From contig DFQF01000069.1 of assembly GCA_002377645.1 (NCBI GenBank), positions 1 through 44,565 on the forward strand: a stretch of 44,565 nt of DNA, given 5' to 3'. This document shows, in pieces, positions 26,742 through 34,977 of the stretch. This DNA is from Nitrospinaceae bacterium UBA3496. Its GTDB lineage: Bacteria > UBA8248. Under the pieces are notes generated by a model that was not told the DNA's origin, made no database searches, and saw nothing but the letters and a program-made list of their open reading frames with translations. A program made the position numbers and the translations under genes. Each line of letters begins with the position of its first letter. The stretch's first letter is position 1.

Positions 26742-26765
26742 ATTAATAAAATAAGAGGGAAATTT

Positions 26766-27062
26766 ATGAGCAAAGTCTACTTAGTAGCATCACTTACTCC
26801 CAAAAATGGTCTGGAATCAGAAATGGAATCTCTTCTTAGAGGTATGTGTGATCCTTCACGATCAGAAACAGGATGTGTTTTTTATAGTCTTTTTAAAAAC
26901 TCAGATGGGTTTCACTTTATTGAGTGCTGGAAATCAGAAAACGATTTAGATTTGCACAGAGAAACTCCACATTATAAAAATTTTAAAGAAAAAATTGCTG
27001 ATTTATTAGAGGTTCCACCTAACGTACTAAAACTTGAGGATGTAAATATTGATTTAGAATAA
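26766..27062 (+). CDS. Small antibiotic-biosynthesis-monooxygenase (ABM/YgiN) domain protein
   Basis: A 98-residue single-domain protein with the ferredoxin-like ABM fold pattern: VYLVASLTPKNGLESEMESLL, then RSETGCVFYSLFKNSDGFHFIECWKSENDLDLHRETPHYKNF, which includes the usual ExW and HxxTPH-like elements. Such dimeric proteins include the YgiN quinol monooxygenase and heme- or polyketide-oxidising enzymes; many have no assigned substrate. The ATG has GAGGGAA upstream. It leads a three-gene operon (monooxygenase, SDR, cupin), which suggests breakdown of a small aromatic or keto compound. That is inference. Confidence 0.85.
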   Translation: MSKVYLVASLTPKNGLESEMESLLRGMCDPSRSETGCVFYSLFKNSDGFHFIECWKSENDLDLHRETPHYKNFKEKIADLLEVPPNVLKLEDVNIDLE

Positions 27063-27089
27063 ATATTTCCTTAGAGAATGAGGTGTCTG

Positions 27090-27854
27090 ATGACATACGG
27101 AAATGACTTCATTGAAAATAAAATTGCTGTCATTACAGGTTCAGCTAGCGGGATAGGAAAAGCTACTGCCAAAATTTTCGCACGAGAGAATGCAATAGTA
27201 ATTTGCACGGATATTGACGAAAAAAGCGCTAAGAAGATTTCAAACGAAATTAACGAATCCGGAGGAAATTCTCTTGCATATGGAGTAGATGTTACTTCAA
27301 GAGATGCCATTAAAAAAATGGTTTCTCAAGTTGTTACAGAATTTGGAAGCATTGACTTCTTGTTCAATTCTGCTGGTTCGATACTTGAAAGATTACCTTT
27401 TCTTGAGATCAATGATGATATTTGGGACAAAACTTTCGACTTAAATGTAAAAGGCACATTTTACACCATGCAATGTGTCCTTCCTGAAATGTTAAAAAAA
27501 CAAAGTGGGGTCATAGTTAACATGGCAAGTATGGCTCATTTAAATGGGTCCCCTAAAATTGCAATAAATTATGGAGCTTCCAAGGGTGCTGTGGTAACTA
27601 TGACAAAGGGAGTTGCTCGTGAATTTGCAGACCAAGGGATTCGATGCGTTTCTATTTCACCAGGCCCAATTGATACACCATTCCAGGAAACTGCAAGCCA
27701 AGAAATTAGAACAGAACTAGAAAGCTGGGTTCCTATGGGAAGATATGGAAAACCAGAAGAGATTGGAGAACTTGTCTTATTTATATGTTCAGGAAAATGC
27801 GACTTTATGACTGCTGATACTATACTAGTGAATGGTGGCGGCGGTTTCAGATAA
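27090..27854 (+). CDS. Short-chain dehydrogenase/reductase (SDR)
   Basis: A classical 254-residue SDR: cofactor motif TGSASGIG near the N-terminus, FNSAGSI in place of NNAG, catalytic Ser in VNMASMAHLNG, and Tyr-Lys in INYGASKGAVVTMT. An aspartate after the second strand (CTDID) points to NAD(H). An ATG at 27078 is also in frame, but the one at 27090 has GAGGTG four bases upstream, so I use it. It sits 27 bp after the ABM gene and 13 bp before the cupin. Substrate unknown. Confidence 0.92.
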   Translation: MTYGNDFIENKIAVITGSASGIGKATAKIFARENAIVICTDIDEKSAKKISNEINESGGNSLAYGVDVTSRDAIKKMVSQVVTEFGSIDFLFNSAGSILERLPFLEINDDIWDKTFDLNVKGTFYTMQCVLPEMLKKQSGVIVNMASMAHLNGSPKIAINYGASKGAVVTMTKGVAREFADQGIRCVSISPGPIDTPFQETASQEIRTELESWVPMGRYGKPEEIGELVLFICSGKCDFMTADTILVNGGGGFR

Positions 27855-27867
27855 AATTGGAGAAAAA

Positions 27868-28254
27868 ATGCCTTTTTATAAAAAAAATACAATGGATGAA
27901 AAAATATCTCCCTCTGGTTCAATTCAAAAAGGAGTTCCAGGAGAATTAATGAAAGCAGGTATAGTTACTAAACCAGAGGGAATTGGACCTCCATTACACG
28001 AGCAACCAAATGAGGAACAATTTACTTTGGTTTTAGAAGGAAAGCTTCACTATGTTTTAGGGGATGAAGAAAAAATTGTAGAACAAGGAGACATGATCCA
28101 TATTCCTAGAGGAGTCCCACACAGGAGTCGTGCTATAGAAGGACCTGCTACCTTTTTCACAGTCAAAAGTCCTTCAGGAAGCGGAGATCTAAACGAAGAT
28201 CACAATAAATCGGCAAAAGCAGAAGAAGCAGAAAAAAATTATCCAAAAGGTTAA
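27868..28254 (+). CDS. Cupin-domain protein
   Basis: A 128-residue single cupin. The first motif is in PPLHEQPNEEQFTLVLEGKL (a His and Glu-type metal site) and the second is GDMIHIPRGVPHRSRAI with the late His. Such small cupins act as dioxygenases, isomerases or ligand sensors. ATG 27868 has TTGGAG five bases upstream; an ATG in the same frame at 27832 lies inside the preceding SDR and is unlikely. The C-terminal tail is charged (Lys/Glu-rich). It is the last gene of the ABM-SDR-cupin operon. Confidence 0.87.
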   Translation: MPFYKKNTMDEKISPSGSIQKGVPGELMKAGIVTKPEGIGPPLHEQPNEEQFTLVLEGKLHYVLGDEEKIVEQGDMIHIPRGVPHRSRAIEGPATFFTVKSPSGSGDLNEDHNKSAKAEEAEKNYPKG

Positions 28255-28265
28255 TGCCGACCACT

Positions 28266-28925
28266 CTAGCGATAGATACCATCCCAATCTCCCTTGGGAA
28301 CTGTAACTGTACCATCTTCTTTAACTTGTGGGCGCTGAAGAGAGAAAGTGGTTTCTGGTGTTACAACCGCATAGTCCATATAACCCATTCGCGCCAAGGG
28401 CTGCATAGATGCGGTATCAACAATTCCATCTTTTATTACGCTATCATCAATAAATATTCCAATCACCTGACCAATAACGATAAAATGACCACGATCTCCA
28501 CTAACATCGGGCAATTCAACAATCTTCCAAAGTCTACATTCGAGTGAAGCGGGTGCGCGTCTAACACGTGGTGGTTTCACAAAAATTGATTCAGCTGTCT
28601 CTAAATTGGAGAGCGCAAATTCATCAGAGAGTGAGTCTACTTGAGCCGAAGAGATATTCATGCCATCACGTGTGTCCATTGTCGAAATAGAACAAGTAAA
28701 CTCACCGTTGTCTTCTATATTACGCAAACTGTCTTTTCGATTAGCAGAAACAAACATTACATAATGAGGACGCTCACTAACTGCATTAAAAAAACTATAC
28801 GGTGCCAAATTGAGAACATCGTTTTTATCAACTGTAGAAACCCATCCTATCGGTCGAGGGGCAACTAGCGCTTTAAACGGATCATGCTTCAAGCCATGCT
28901 CGTTCTTAATACTATCGTAATGCAT
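28266..28925 (-). CDS. Flavin reductase-like FMN-binding split-barrel protein
   Basis: A 219-residue protein of the flavin reductase-like family. ALVAPRPIGWVSTVDKNDVLNLAPYSFFNAVSERP is the diagnostic FMN-binding segment, and KDSLRNIEDNGEFTCSI follows. Members reduce FMN with NAD(P)H for partner monooxygenases or bind FMN for other redox roles. The ATG at 28925 has GAGGATGG upstream. It converges on the cupin gene (11 bp apart) and follows the metallo-hydrolase gene by 20 bp, with which it probably shares a transcript. Confidence 0.9.
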   Translation of the reverse strand: MHYDSIKNEHGLKHDPFKALVAPRPIGWVSTVDKNDVLNLAPYSFFNAVSERPHYVMFVSANRKDSLRNIEDNGEFTCSISTMDTRDGMNISSAQVDSLSDEFALSNLETAESIFVKPPRVRRAPASLECRLWKIVELPDVSGDRGHFIVIGQVIGIFIDDSVIKDGIVDTASMQPLARMGYMDYAVVTPETTFSLQRPQVKEDGTVTVPKGDWDGIYR

Positions 28926-28945
28926 ACCATCCTCCGAATCGAAAT

Positions 28946-29761
28946 TTAGAGTACCATCTGGTCTTTTCCAGCTATAATTTCTCCACTAAAATATTCTGAA
29001 ATCCCTTCGATAACCCTAGCATCAGGAGCTAAAGGTGGAACGACATGCGAAAAAACTAATTTTTTTACTTTTGCATTCGTTGCAATTTCTCCTATTTCTT
29101 TAAATGTCGCATGATGAGAAGCTACTATTCTCGCAGTTTCCGAATTTCCTCCAAATCTTCCTTGAATAAGTTCAGGGACACAGGCATGCATTACTAAAAT
29201 ATCTGCATCTTTAGAAAAAGGAAGTAATTGGTTCGTTGGACTTCCATCACTCGCGATCACTATTGTTTTATTATTTCTATGAAATTTATAAGAGAGAATA
29301 TCATCTACGTTTCCGTGATTAGTTCCCTTAACCGCAGATATTTCAACATTATTAACTGAGAAAGTGTCACCTGAAGAAACCACCTCCACATCAATTTGAG
29401 TACCAACTCTTGATTTTCCCTCATTTACGCGAAGATCAATGTCATATTCATAATATAAAAGCATCCTTTTTACAATTTCAACGATCGGAGCTGGACCAAA
29501 GACTTTTAATGGTTCTTTTGCACCCATAATCCATCGTGAGATAAAAAATTCTCCAAAACCGGTATAATGATCAGAATGAAAATGCGTGAAAACAATATTG
29601 TCTATCTGGTCAACAGGAAATCCTGCGCGAACGGCTTGAGTCGCAACATTTCGACCAGCATCAATCAAGAACAATTTTTCGCCTGAGATTATTCCATTTG
29701 ATGGACCATTCTTTTCAACTGTTGGTGGAGGTGCACCAGTTCCTAACATAACAAGTTTCAA
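28946..29761 (-). CDS. Metallo-beta-lactamase-fold hydrolase (RNase Z/arylsulfatase-like)
   Basis: A 271-residue MBL-fold enzyme. VMLGTGAPPP opens the protein as in the RNase Z branch, followed by the dinuclear metal motif FTHFHSDHYTGF (HxHxDH), a later HACV/HA region with metal-binding His, and SHVVPPL near the end. Substrate unknown; the closest general types are RNase Z-like and arylsulfatase-like hydrolases. I place the start at TTG 29761, seven bases after AAAGGA; the earlier TTG 29779 precedes that ribosome-binding site. Confidence 0.88.
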   Translation of the reverse strand: MKLVMLGTGAPPPTVEKNGPSNGIISGEKLFLIDAGRNVATQAVRAGFPVDQIDNIVFTHFHSDHYTGFGEFFISRWIMGAKEPLKVFGPAPIVEIVKRMLLYYEYDIDLRVNEGKSRVGTQIDVEVVSSGDTFSVNNVEISAVKGTNHGNVDDILSYKFHRNNKTIVIASDGSPTNQLLPFSKDADILVMHACVPELIQGRFGGNSETARIVASHHATFKEIGEIATNAKVKKLVFSHVVPPLAPDARVIEGISEYFSGEIIAGKDQMVL

Positions 29762-29903
29762 AAGTAGTTCCTTTATCAAAGAGCTCTCAGAAATATATCA
29801 GAATAAAATTACAAACGATACAATAATTCAACTAAGAATCGGTTAGTCGTTGCCCTATCCTTTCTACTGTTATAAAAAGATGCAAAAAATTAATGGAGTC
29901 ATA

Positions 29904-30614
29904 TTGAAAAACAAAAAAATATTAATAGTAGTTGCCCATCCAGATGATATTGAATTCCGGTATGCGGGTTCAGTTGCAAAATGGATTCATGACCAAAATG
30001 AAGTAGAGTATTGTATAGCAACTAGTGGGGAGAAAGGTTTCAACAGCAATGGGAAAGAAATTCTCAGCTGTGAAAAAAGACAAGAAATACGTGAATCTGA
30101 ACAAATCTCTGCAGCTGAAGTTGTAGGAGTAAAGAGAATACATTTTCTTAAATTTCCAGATGGAGAATTAGAGAACAATGCTTTTCTGCGAAAAGAGATT
30201 GTCAAATTAATTAGAATTTTCAAACCGCAAATAGTTGTTTCAGGAGATCCTTCAATGAATTCCTACGACAGTTTTCCCGGATACCATAGTGACCATCTAG
30301 CTATCGCTGCAGCGGTTTTTGAATCTCTTTATCCTGCATGTGGAAATGAAAATTTTTTTCCTGAACTAATTTCTGAGGAAAAACTCATGCCATTTACTCC
30401 AAAGTTAGCTATGTTCGGGAATTCTCAAAATGCCGACACCTGGACTGACATTGAAGATTTTTTTGAGATAAAGATGAAAGCACTTGCATGTCACAAGAGC
30501 CAAATTGAAGACATACAAGAAATTATCCCCAGGATAATGGAACGTTCTAAAGAATATGGGAAACAAGCAGGGTTAAATTTTGCGGAATCTTTCCGCACTT
30601 TAGAGTTGCCATAA
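29904..30614 (+). CDS. PIG-L/LmbE-family deacetylase
   Basis: A 236-residue zinc-dependent N-acetylglucosaminyl-type deacetylase. The metal motif AHPDDIEF is at residues 11-18 and the second ligand set lies in GYHSDHLAIAAA. Family members remove acetyl groups from GlcNAc-linked substrates, as in mycothiol, bacillithiol or GPI synthesis, or act in antibiotic and amide metabolism. The substrate here is unknown. I use TTG 29904, five bases after GGAG; an ATG at 29880 is possible but lacks a good ribosome-binding site. It is divergent from the MBL gene and 76 bp before the aldehyde oxidoreductase. Confidence 0.85.
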   Translation: MKNKKILIVVAHPDDIEFRYAGSVAKWIHDQNEVEYCIATSGEKGFNSNGKEILSCEKRQEIRESEQISAAEVVGVKRIHFLKFPDGELENNAFLRKEIVKLIRIFKPQIVVSGDPSMNSYDSFPGYHSDHLAIAAAVFESLYPACGNENFFPELISEEKLMPFTPKLAMFGNSQNADTWTDIEDFFEIKMKALACHKSQIEDIQEIIPRIMERSKEYGKQAGLNFAESFRTLELP

Positions 30615-30690
30615 AAGAACTTTCATTTTAATCTTATTTCTATAATTTTATGTTTGTATTTTAAGACTGCCAAAATAATGGGGATAATTC

Positions 30691-32535
30691 ATGCACGGAT
30701 ACCAAGGAAAAATATTACATATACATTTAAACAATCAAACTTCCCACATAGAAGAACTAGATGAAAATACTGCCAGAAGATATTTAGGTGGCAACGGTCT
30801 AGGAGCAAAAGTTTTATGGGACAAACTTAGCGCAGACATAGACCCTTTGTCGGAAGAAAATATCCTTGCAATCGCGGTAGGACCTTACACTGACACTGCC
30901 GTTCCAAGTGCAAGTCGTGCATGTGCTGTAACTAAGAGTCCGCTAACCGATCTATTCTTTGATAGTACCTTTGGTGGGGCTTGGCCTATCACTCTAAAGA
31001 AAACCGGACATGACGCAATTGTCCTTCATGGAAAATCTGAAAAATTACTCTATCTTCATATCACAGAAGAGGGACTAGAATTTCGAAACGCAGAAGATCT
31101 TGCCGGAAAATGGATTCGTGAGACTTGTGATGCCATTTCAGAAAAAGAAAATGGCGCAGACGTCTTAGCGATAGGCCCTGCAGGAGAAAATCAAGTTCGT
31201 TATGCTGCTATGGCACACACATGGAGAAAAAGCAGAGATGGAATAAGTGGAAGAGGTGGAATAGCTGCAGTTTTGGGAAGCAAGAATGTTAAAGCAATTT
31301 CTCTTAAAGGAAAAGCAAAAACTAGTGTTTACGATGCAAAAGGTCTTAGAGAGTATGTAAACAATACTGCAGAAGATGTTAGGACAGGAACAGCGGCCTT
31401 AAACAAGTATGGAACTCCTATACTAGTCAATATGATCAATAAGCTTGGTGCACTTGGAACAAGAAACCTTACAAGTGAAATCTTCGAGAATTGTGAACCA
31501 ATTAGCGGAGAATACATGCGTGAAAATTTTCATGAAAAAGATACTACCTGCTTAAAATGTCCAGTTGCGTGTGGTGCAGATTATATTATGAAAGGTGGAA
31601 AATTTGATGGTTTGCAGTGGAAACTTCCTGAATATGAAACCATTTTTGCCCTTGGCACAATGTTAGGAATTGGTGACCCTGGAACGCTTCTAAGAGCAAA
31701 TCAACTTTGCGACGAACTTGGTTTAGACACTGTTTCGGCTGGCGTAACAATGTCCCTTGCATTTGAATGTTTTGAAAAAGGGATGCTAAAGAAAAGTGAC
31801 GTCGGCTTTGACCTTTCCTGGGGCGACTCAGAGACAGTCTTACAACTTCTTGAAGATATTTCTTTACGAAAAGGTTTTGGAAATATTTTAGCTGAAGGCG
31901 GAGTAAGACTAGCTAAAGAAATTGGAGGAGATTCAATAAATTTACTATATGCGTCTAGAGGGTTAGAACTTCCTGCACATAGTGCGAGAGTTCTCAAAGG
32001 GATGTCAATTGGATACGCAACAGGAACAAGAGGAGGCAGTCATCACGATACTAGACCAACTCTTCAGTATGCATCCGATCATGACAACACTACTACAGAT
32101 GGAAAATCTGAATTTGCAGTTAAAACACAAAATTTTACCGCAATTGGTGATTCAATCACGCAATGTCGATTTACCGCTGAGCGTGGATACGGTGCCATGA
32201 TTAACGAGAAGTATGCAGACATGCTCAATATGGTTACTGGTTGGGATACAACAAGCGAAGAATTAGAATCAACTGGCGAAAGAATATGTAATTTAGAAAG
32301 AGCATTCCAAGTAAGAGAAGGTGTAAACAGATCCCATGACTCACTCCCGCATAAAGTAATGCATGAGCCCGTGCCAGATGGTCCCCATAAAGGAATGCAC
32401 TGCCCTCCTGATGAATTAGAAATGATGAAAGACGAATACTACAAAATCAGAGGATGGGACAACGAGGGGATTCCAACAAACGAAACTTTAAATAAGCTAG
32501 ATCTAAAAGAAGTGGCAGACGAACTTTCAGTATAA
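30691..32535 (+). CDS. Aldehyde:ferredoxin oxidoreductase (tungsten enzyme, AOR family)
   Basis: A 614-residue W/Mo-pterin enzyme that oxidises aldehydes to acids, passing electrons to ferredoxin. GNGLGAKVLWD and SGRGGIAAVLGSKNVKAI bind the pterin. The [4Fe-4S] ligands are Cys287, Cys290, Cys294 and Cys492 (CLKCPVACG and DSITQCRF), nearly the same numbering as the Pyrococcus furiosus enzyme (288, 291, 295, 494). LGLDTVSAGV is the mid-protein family motif. The start is ATG 30691 with GGGGA upstream. A ferredoxin gene lies about 1.5 kb away on the other strand, but of the [2Fe-2S] type. Confidence 0.95.
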   Translation: MHGYQGKILHIHLNNQTSHIEELDENTARRYLGGNGLGAKVLWDKLSADIDPLSEENILAIAVGPYTDTAVPSASRACAVTKSPLTDLFFDSTFGGAWPITLKKTGHDAIVLHGKSEKLLYLHITEEGLEFRNAEDLAGKWIRETCDAISEKENGADVLAIGPAGENQVRYAAMAHTWRKSRDGISGRGGIAAVLGSKNVKAISLKGKAKTSVYDAKGLREYVNNTAEDVRTGTAALNKYGTPILVNMINKLGALGTRNLTSEIFENCEPISGEYMRENFHEKDTTCLKCPVACGADYIMKGGKFDGLQWKLPEYETIFALGTMLGIGDPGTLLRANQLCDELGLDTVSAGVTMSLAFECFEKGMLKKSDVGFDLSWGDSETVLQLLEDISLRKGFGNILAEGGVRLAKEIGGDSINLLYASRGLELPAHSARVLKGMSIGYATGTRGGSHHDTRPTLQYASDHDNTTTDGKSEFAVKTQNFTAIGDSITQCRFTAERGYGAMINEKYADMLNMVTGWDTTSEELESTGERICNLERAFQVREGVNRSHDSLPHKVMHEPVPDGPHKGMHCPPDELEMMKDEYYKIRGWDNEGIPTNETLNKLDLKEVADELSV

Positions 32536-32566
32536 AATTTATCTAAGCTAAAGTTTTGAATTATTA

Positions 32567-33724
32567 TTAATCGACTGGATATTTTTCAACGAGTCTTTTT
32601 GCAATAACGATTCTTTGTATATCGTTCGTTCCTTCTCCTACTTGCAAGAGAATAGAATCCCTGTAATACCTTTCAATCGGAAGTTCTTTGATATATCCGT
32701 ATCCTCCATGAATATGGATAGCCATCTCAGACGCTCTCTGACAAGCATCGCTGGCAAATAGTTTTGCCATCCCTGCTTCCATATCACAACGTTGATCATT
32801 ATCTTTCATTAATGCTGCTTTATAAGTAAGTTGTCTCGCTGCTTCCAAAGAAGTCGCCATATCAGCCAACTTTAATTGGATTGCCTGATGCTCAACAATA
32901 GGCTTTCCCATAGATTTCCTTTGTTGTGCATATGATAAAGATTCTTCTAAACAAGCACGGTGTAGACCTAATGCTCTTGAAGCAACTTGAATCCTTCCGA
33001 GTTCAAGCGCAGACATCAATTGCTGAAATCCTCTATTCTCTTCACCTACAAGATTTGAAACTCCTACAGCACAATCTTGAAAATTAAGTTCCCCAGTGCG
33101 TATACCTTTATAACCAAGTTTATCTAAGTGTCTACTGACCTTAAAACCATCCAAATCGCGTTTAACTAGAATACAACTAATTCCCCTATGTGGCTTCTCT
33201 GCGTTAGGATTAGTTCTAACCATTACACCAAAATGAGTAGCATTCTCTGAATTCGTTATAAACATTTTCGATCCATTGACAATATAATTCTGACCATCAC
33301 GCTTAGCAGTGGTTCTAAGAGATGCAACATCACTCCCCCCATCAGGCTCAGTAATCCCAATGCCAAATCGCATTTCACCTTTTGCTATTTCAGGAAGCCA
33401 ATTATTTCTCTGTGTATTATTTCCATACTTGTCTATCAACCATCCAACCATAGAATGACTTCCAAGAACACCAGTCAAACTCATCCAACCTCTTGAAAGT
33501 TCTTCAGTAAAAACGACTAAACTCATTGCGTCCATTTCAGAACCACCAAATTCTTCGGGAACTAGAGCACCGAAATAACCGAGATCCTTCATTTTATTTA
33601 CAATCGCATGAGGATATTCATCATTATGTTCGTATCTCATAGCATCTGGTATTACATCCTGCTCAACAAATTTTCTTACTCCTGACTGGAGTGCTAACTG
33701 AAATTCATTTAATTGGATATCCAC
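32567..33724 (-). CDS. Acyl-CoA dehydrogenase
   Basis: A 385-residue FAD-dependent acyl-CoA dehydrogenase. The flavin segments GIGITEPDGGSDVASLRT and FITNSENATHFGVM are present, and the catalytic base is Glu364 in QVGEGTNDIQR. It would form trans-2-enoyl-CoA from a short- or medium-chain acyl-CoA and pass electrons to ETF or another carrier. The start is GTG 33724 with AAGGAG six bases upstream. It follows the thioredoxin-like ferredoxin gene by 21 bp and converges on the aldehyde oxidoreductase. The intact Glu contrasts with the other acyl-CoA dehydrogenase at 37111-38289. Confidence 0.95.
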   Translation of the reverse strand: MDIQLNEFQLALQSGVRKFVEQDVIPDAMRYEHNDEYPHAIVNKMKDLGYFGALVPEEFGGSEMDAMSLVVFTEELSRGWMSLTGVLGSHSMVGWLIDKYGNNTQRNNWLPEIAKGEMRFGIGITEPDGGSDVASLRTTAKRDGQNYIVNGSKMFITNSENATHFGVMVRTNPNAEKPHRGISCILVKRDLDGFKVSRHLDKLGYKGIRTGELNFQDCAVGVSNLVGEENRGFQQLMSALELGRIQVASRALGLHRACLEESLSYAQQRKSMGKPIVEHQAIQLKLADMATSLEAARQLTYKAALMKDNDQRCDMEAGMAKLFASDACQRASEMAIHIHGGYGYIKELPIERYYRDSILLQVGEGTNDIQRIVIAKRLVEKYPVD

Positions 33725-33745
33725 AAAAAACTCCTTCTAAAAAAA

Positions 33746-34087
33746 CTATTCGAAAAGGCTCAACCCACTATTTTCTTTCGGAATTTGAAGCCTTTCTACA
33801 ACTTTTCCGTTAATCAAATGAACATCGACAATCTCTTTTACGTCTTTAACTTGAACACCCCCATACCAAATATTATCTGGCATTACACAAAGAACTGCTC
33901 CGTGCTCGCAAACATCCATACAAGTTGTCCCTAAAATTCGAGCCTTTCCTTTTAAATTCTGTTTTTCTAATTCTTCTTTCAGCATAGTTCTAATTTCAAC
34001 AGAATTGCATTGTGCACAACTACCCTTAGGATGGTCAGAAACTCTCTCATTTGTACAAACCATTACATATCTTTTTTTTTCAAACAT
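33746..34087 (-). CDS. Thioredoxin-like [2Fe-2S] ferredoxin
   Basis: A 113-residue protein with the ligand set of the Aquifex-type thioredoxin-like ferredoxins: Cys11, Cys24, Cys56 and Cys60 (VCTNER, GSCAQC and TTCMDVC), with C-x12-C and C-x3-C spacing. A later GAVLCVMPDNIWYGGV segment matches the fold. It is likely a cytoplasmic one-electron carrier. Being transcribed with an acyl-CoA dehydrogenase and divergently from a Lut-type Fe-S cluster makes it a candidate link in that redox chain. The start is ATG 34087. Confidence 0.92.
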   Translation of the reverse strand: MFEKKRYVMVCTNERVSDHPKGSCAQCNSVEIRTMLKEELEKQNLKGKARILGTTCMDVCEHGAVLCVMPDNIWYGGVQVKDVKEIVDVHLINGKVVERLQIPKENSGLSLFE

Positions 34088-34153
34088 TCGATTTCACCTT
34101 TTCATTAAAAATCCAAGCTATCATTAAAAAGACAAAAGCATCAACGAATTTGA

Positions 34154-34172
34154 GAAATATTTTGAATATTTC
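34154..34172. promoter_or_regulatory. Operator-like palindrome between the ferredoxin and lutA genes
   Basis: GAAATATT (34154-34161), three bases, then AATATTTC (34165-34172) form a perfect inverted repeat. It is central in the 146-bp divergent gap. A TATAAT box (34208-34213) lies 21 bp before the lutA start. A single regulator could control both directions; none is encoded nearby. Confidence 0.45.
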
Positions 34173-34207
34173 CTAAGCTCTAAGTTAGAATGGATTTTAT
34201 TTTTTTT

Positions 34208-34213
34208 TATAAT
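34208..34213 (+). promoter_or_regulatory. -10 element for the lutA operon
   Basis: A consensus TATAAT sits 20 bp before the ATG at 34234. Transcription would start near 34220, giving a very short leader. No ribosome-binding site precedes the ATG. The -35 region (TTAGAA, 34185-34190) is weak. Confidence 0.4.
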
Positions 34214-34233
34214 ATATAGAAAGTCACATTACA

Positions 34234-34977
34234 ATGATTACATTATATGCGACATGTATCGTAGAACAACTTTTGCCAGAAGTAGGAGAATCTGTATTTT
34301 ATCTCCTTAAAAAGACTGGAGAAGAAATATACTATCCAGAAACTATAACTTGTTGTGGCCTACCCCATTATAACAATGGGTACCAAGAAGATGCGGCTGA
34401 AGTTCTTAAAAAACAACTTGATTCACTTGAAGGAGAAGGCCCGATCATTGTTCCATCAGGTTCTTGTTGTTGGATGTTAAAAAATGTCTTGCCCACACTT
34501 TTTACAGATCAACCACATCTTTACAAGAAAGCTGTGAAAATTTCTGAAAGAGTCATTGAATTAACTCAATTCTTAAACAAAAATGATCTGTTACAGAATA
34601 AAAAATTATTGCCTGGCAAAACTACGTATCACGACTCCTGTCATCTCCTGCGTGGACTTGGAGAAAGCGTATCACCTAGGAAATGCCTAGAAAACAGTTG
34701 TAAAGAAGTAGTAGAACTAGAAGATTCAGATAGATGTTGTGGATTTGGTGGTTCCTTCTGCATAAAATTTCCTGAAATATCTTCTGAAATGTTGGATCAA
34801 AAAATTGAAAAAATAGAAAAAACTGATGCAGACTGGATTGTAGCAGCAGATGCTGGATGTATTCTACAAATTGAAAGCGGCCTCAAAAAAAGAAAATGTA
34901 ATTCTAAAATTCTCCACATTGCACAAGCTCTTGTAGGCCCTGGAAAACCAGGATGGCCTAAGGAAGAAAAAACTTGA
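34234..34977 (+). CDS. lutA: LutA/YkgE-type (Fe-S)-binding cysteine-rich protein
   Basis: A 247-residue protein with two CCG domains (GlpC/HdrB type): ITCCGLPHYNNGY with SGSCCWMLKN in the first, and YHDSCHLLRGLG followed by DRCCGFGGSFCIKFP in the second. In LutA of the Lut lactate-oxidation complex these cysteines hold an iron-sulfur centre. The gene overlaps the following LutB-LutC fusion by four bases (TTGA). The standard LutA size is close to 240 residues. The substrate of this complex need not be lactate here, because acyl-CoA dehydrogenase genes flank it. Confidence 0.92.
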   Translation: MITLYATCIVEQLLPEVGESVFYLLKKTGEEIYYPETITCCGLPHYNNGYQEDAAEVLKKQLDSLEGEGPIIVPSGSCCWMLKNVLPTLFTDQPHLYKKAVKISERVIELTQFLNKNDLLQNKKLLPGKTTYHDSCHLLRGLGESVSPRKCLENSCKEVVELEDSDRCCGFGGSFCIKFPEISSEMLDQKIEKIEKTDADWIVAADAGCILQIESGLKKRKCNSKILHIAQALVGPGKPGWPKEEKT

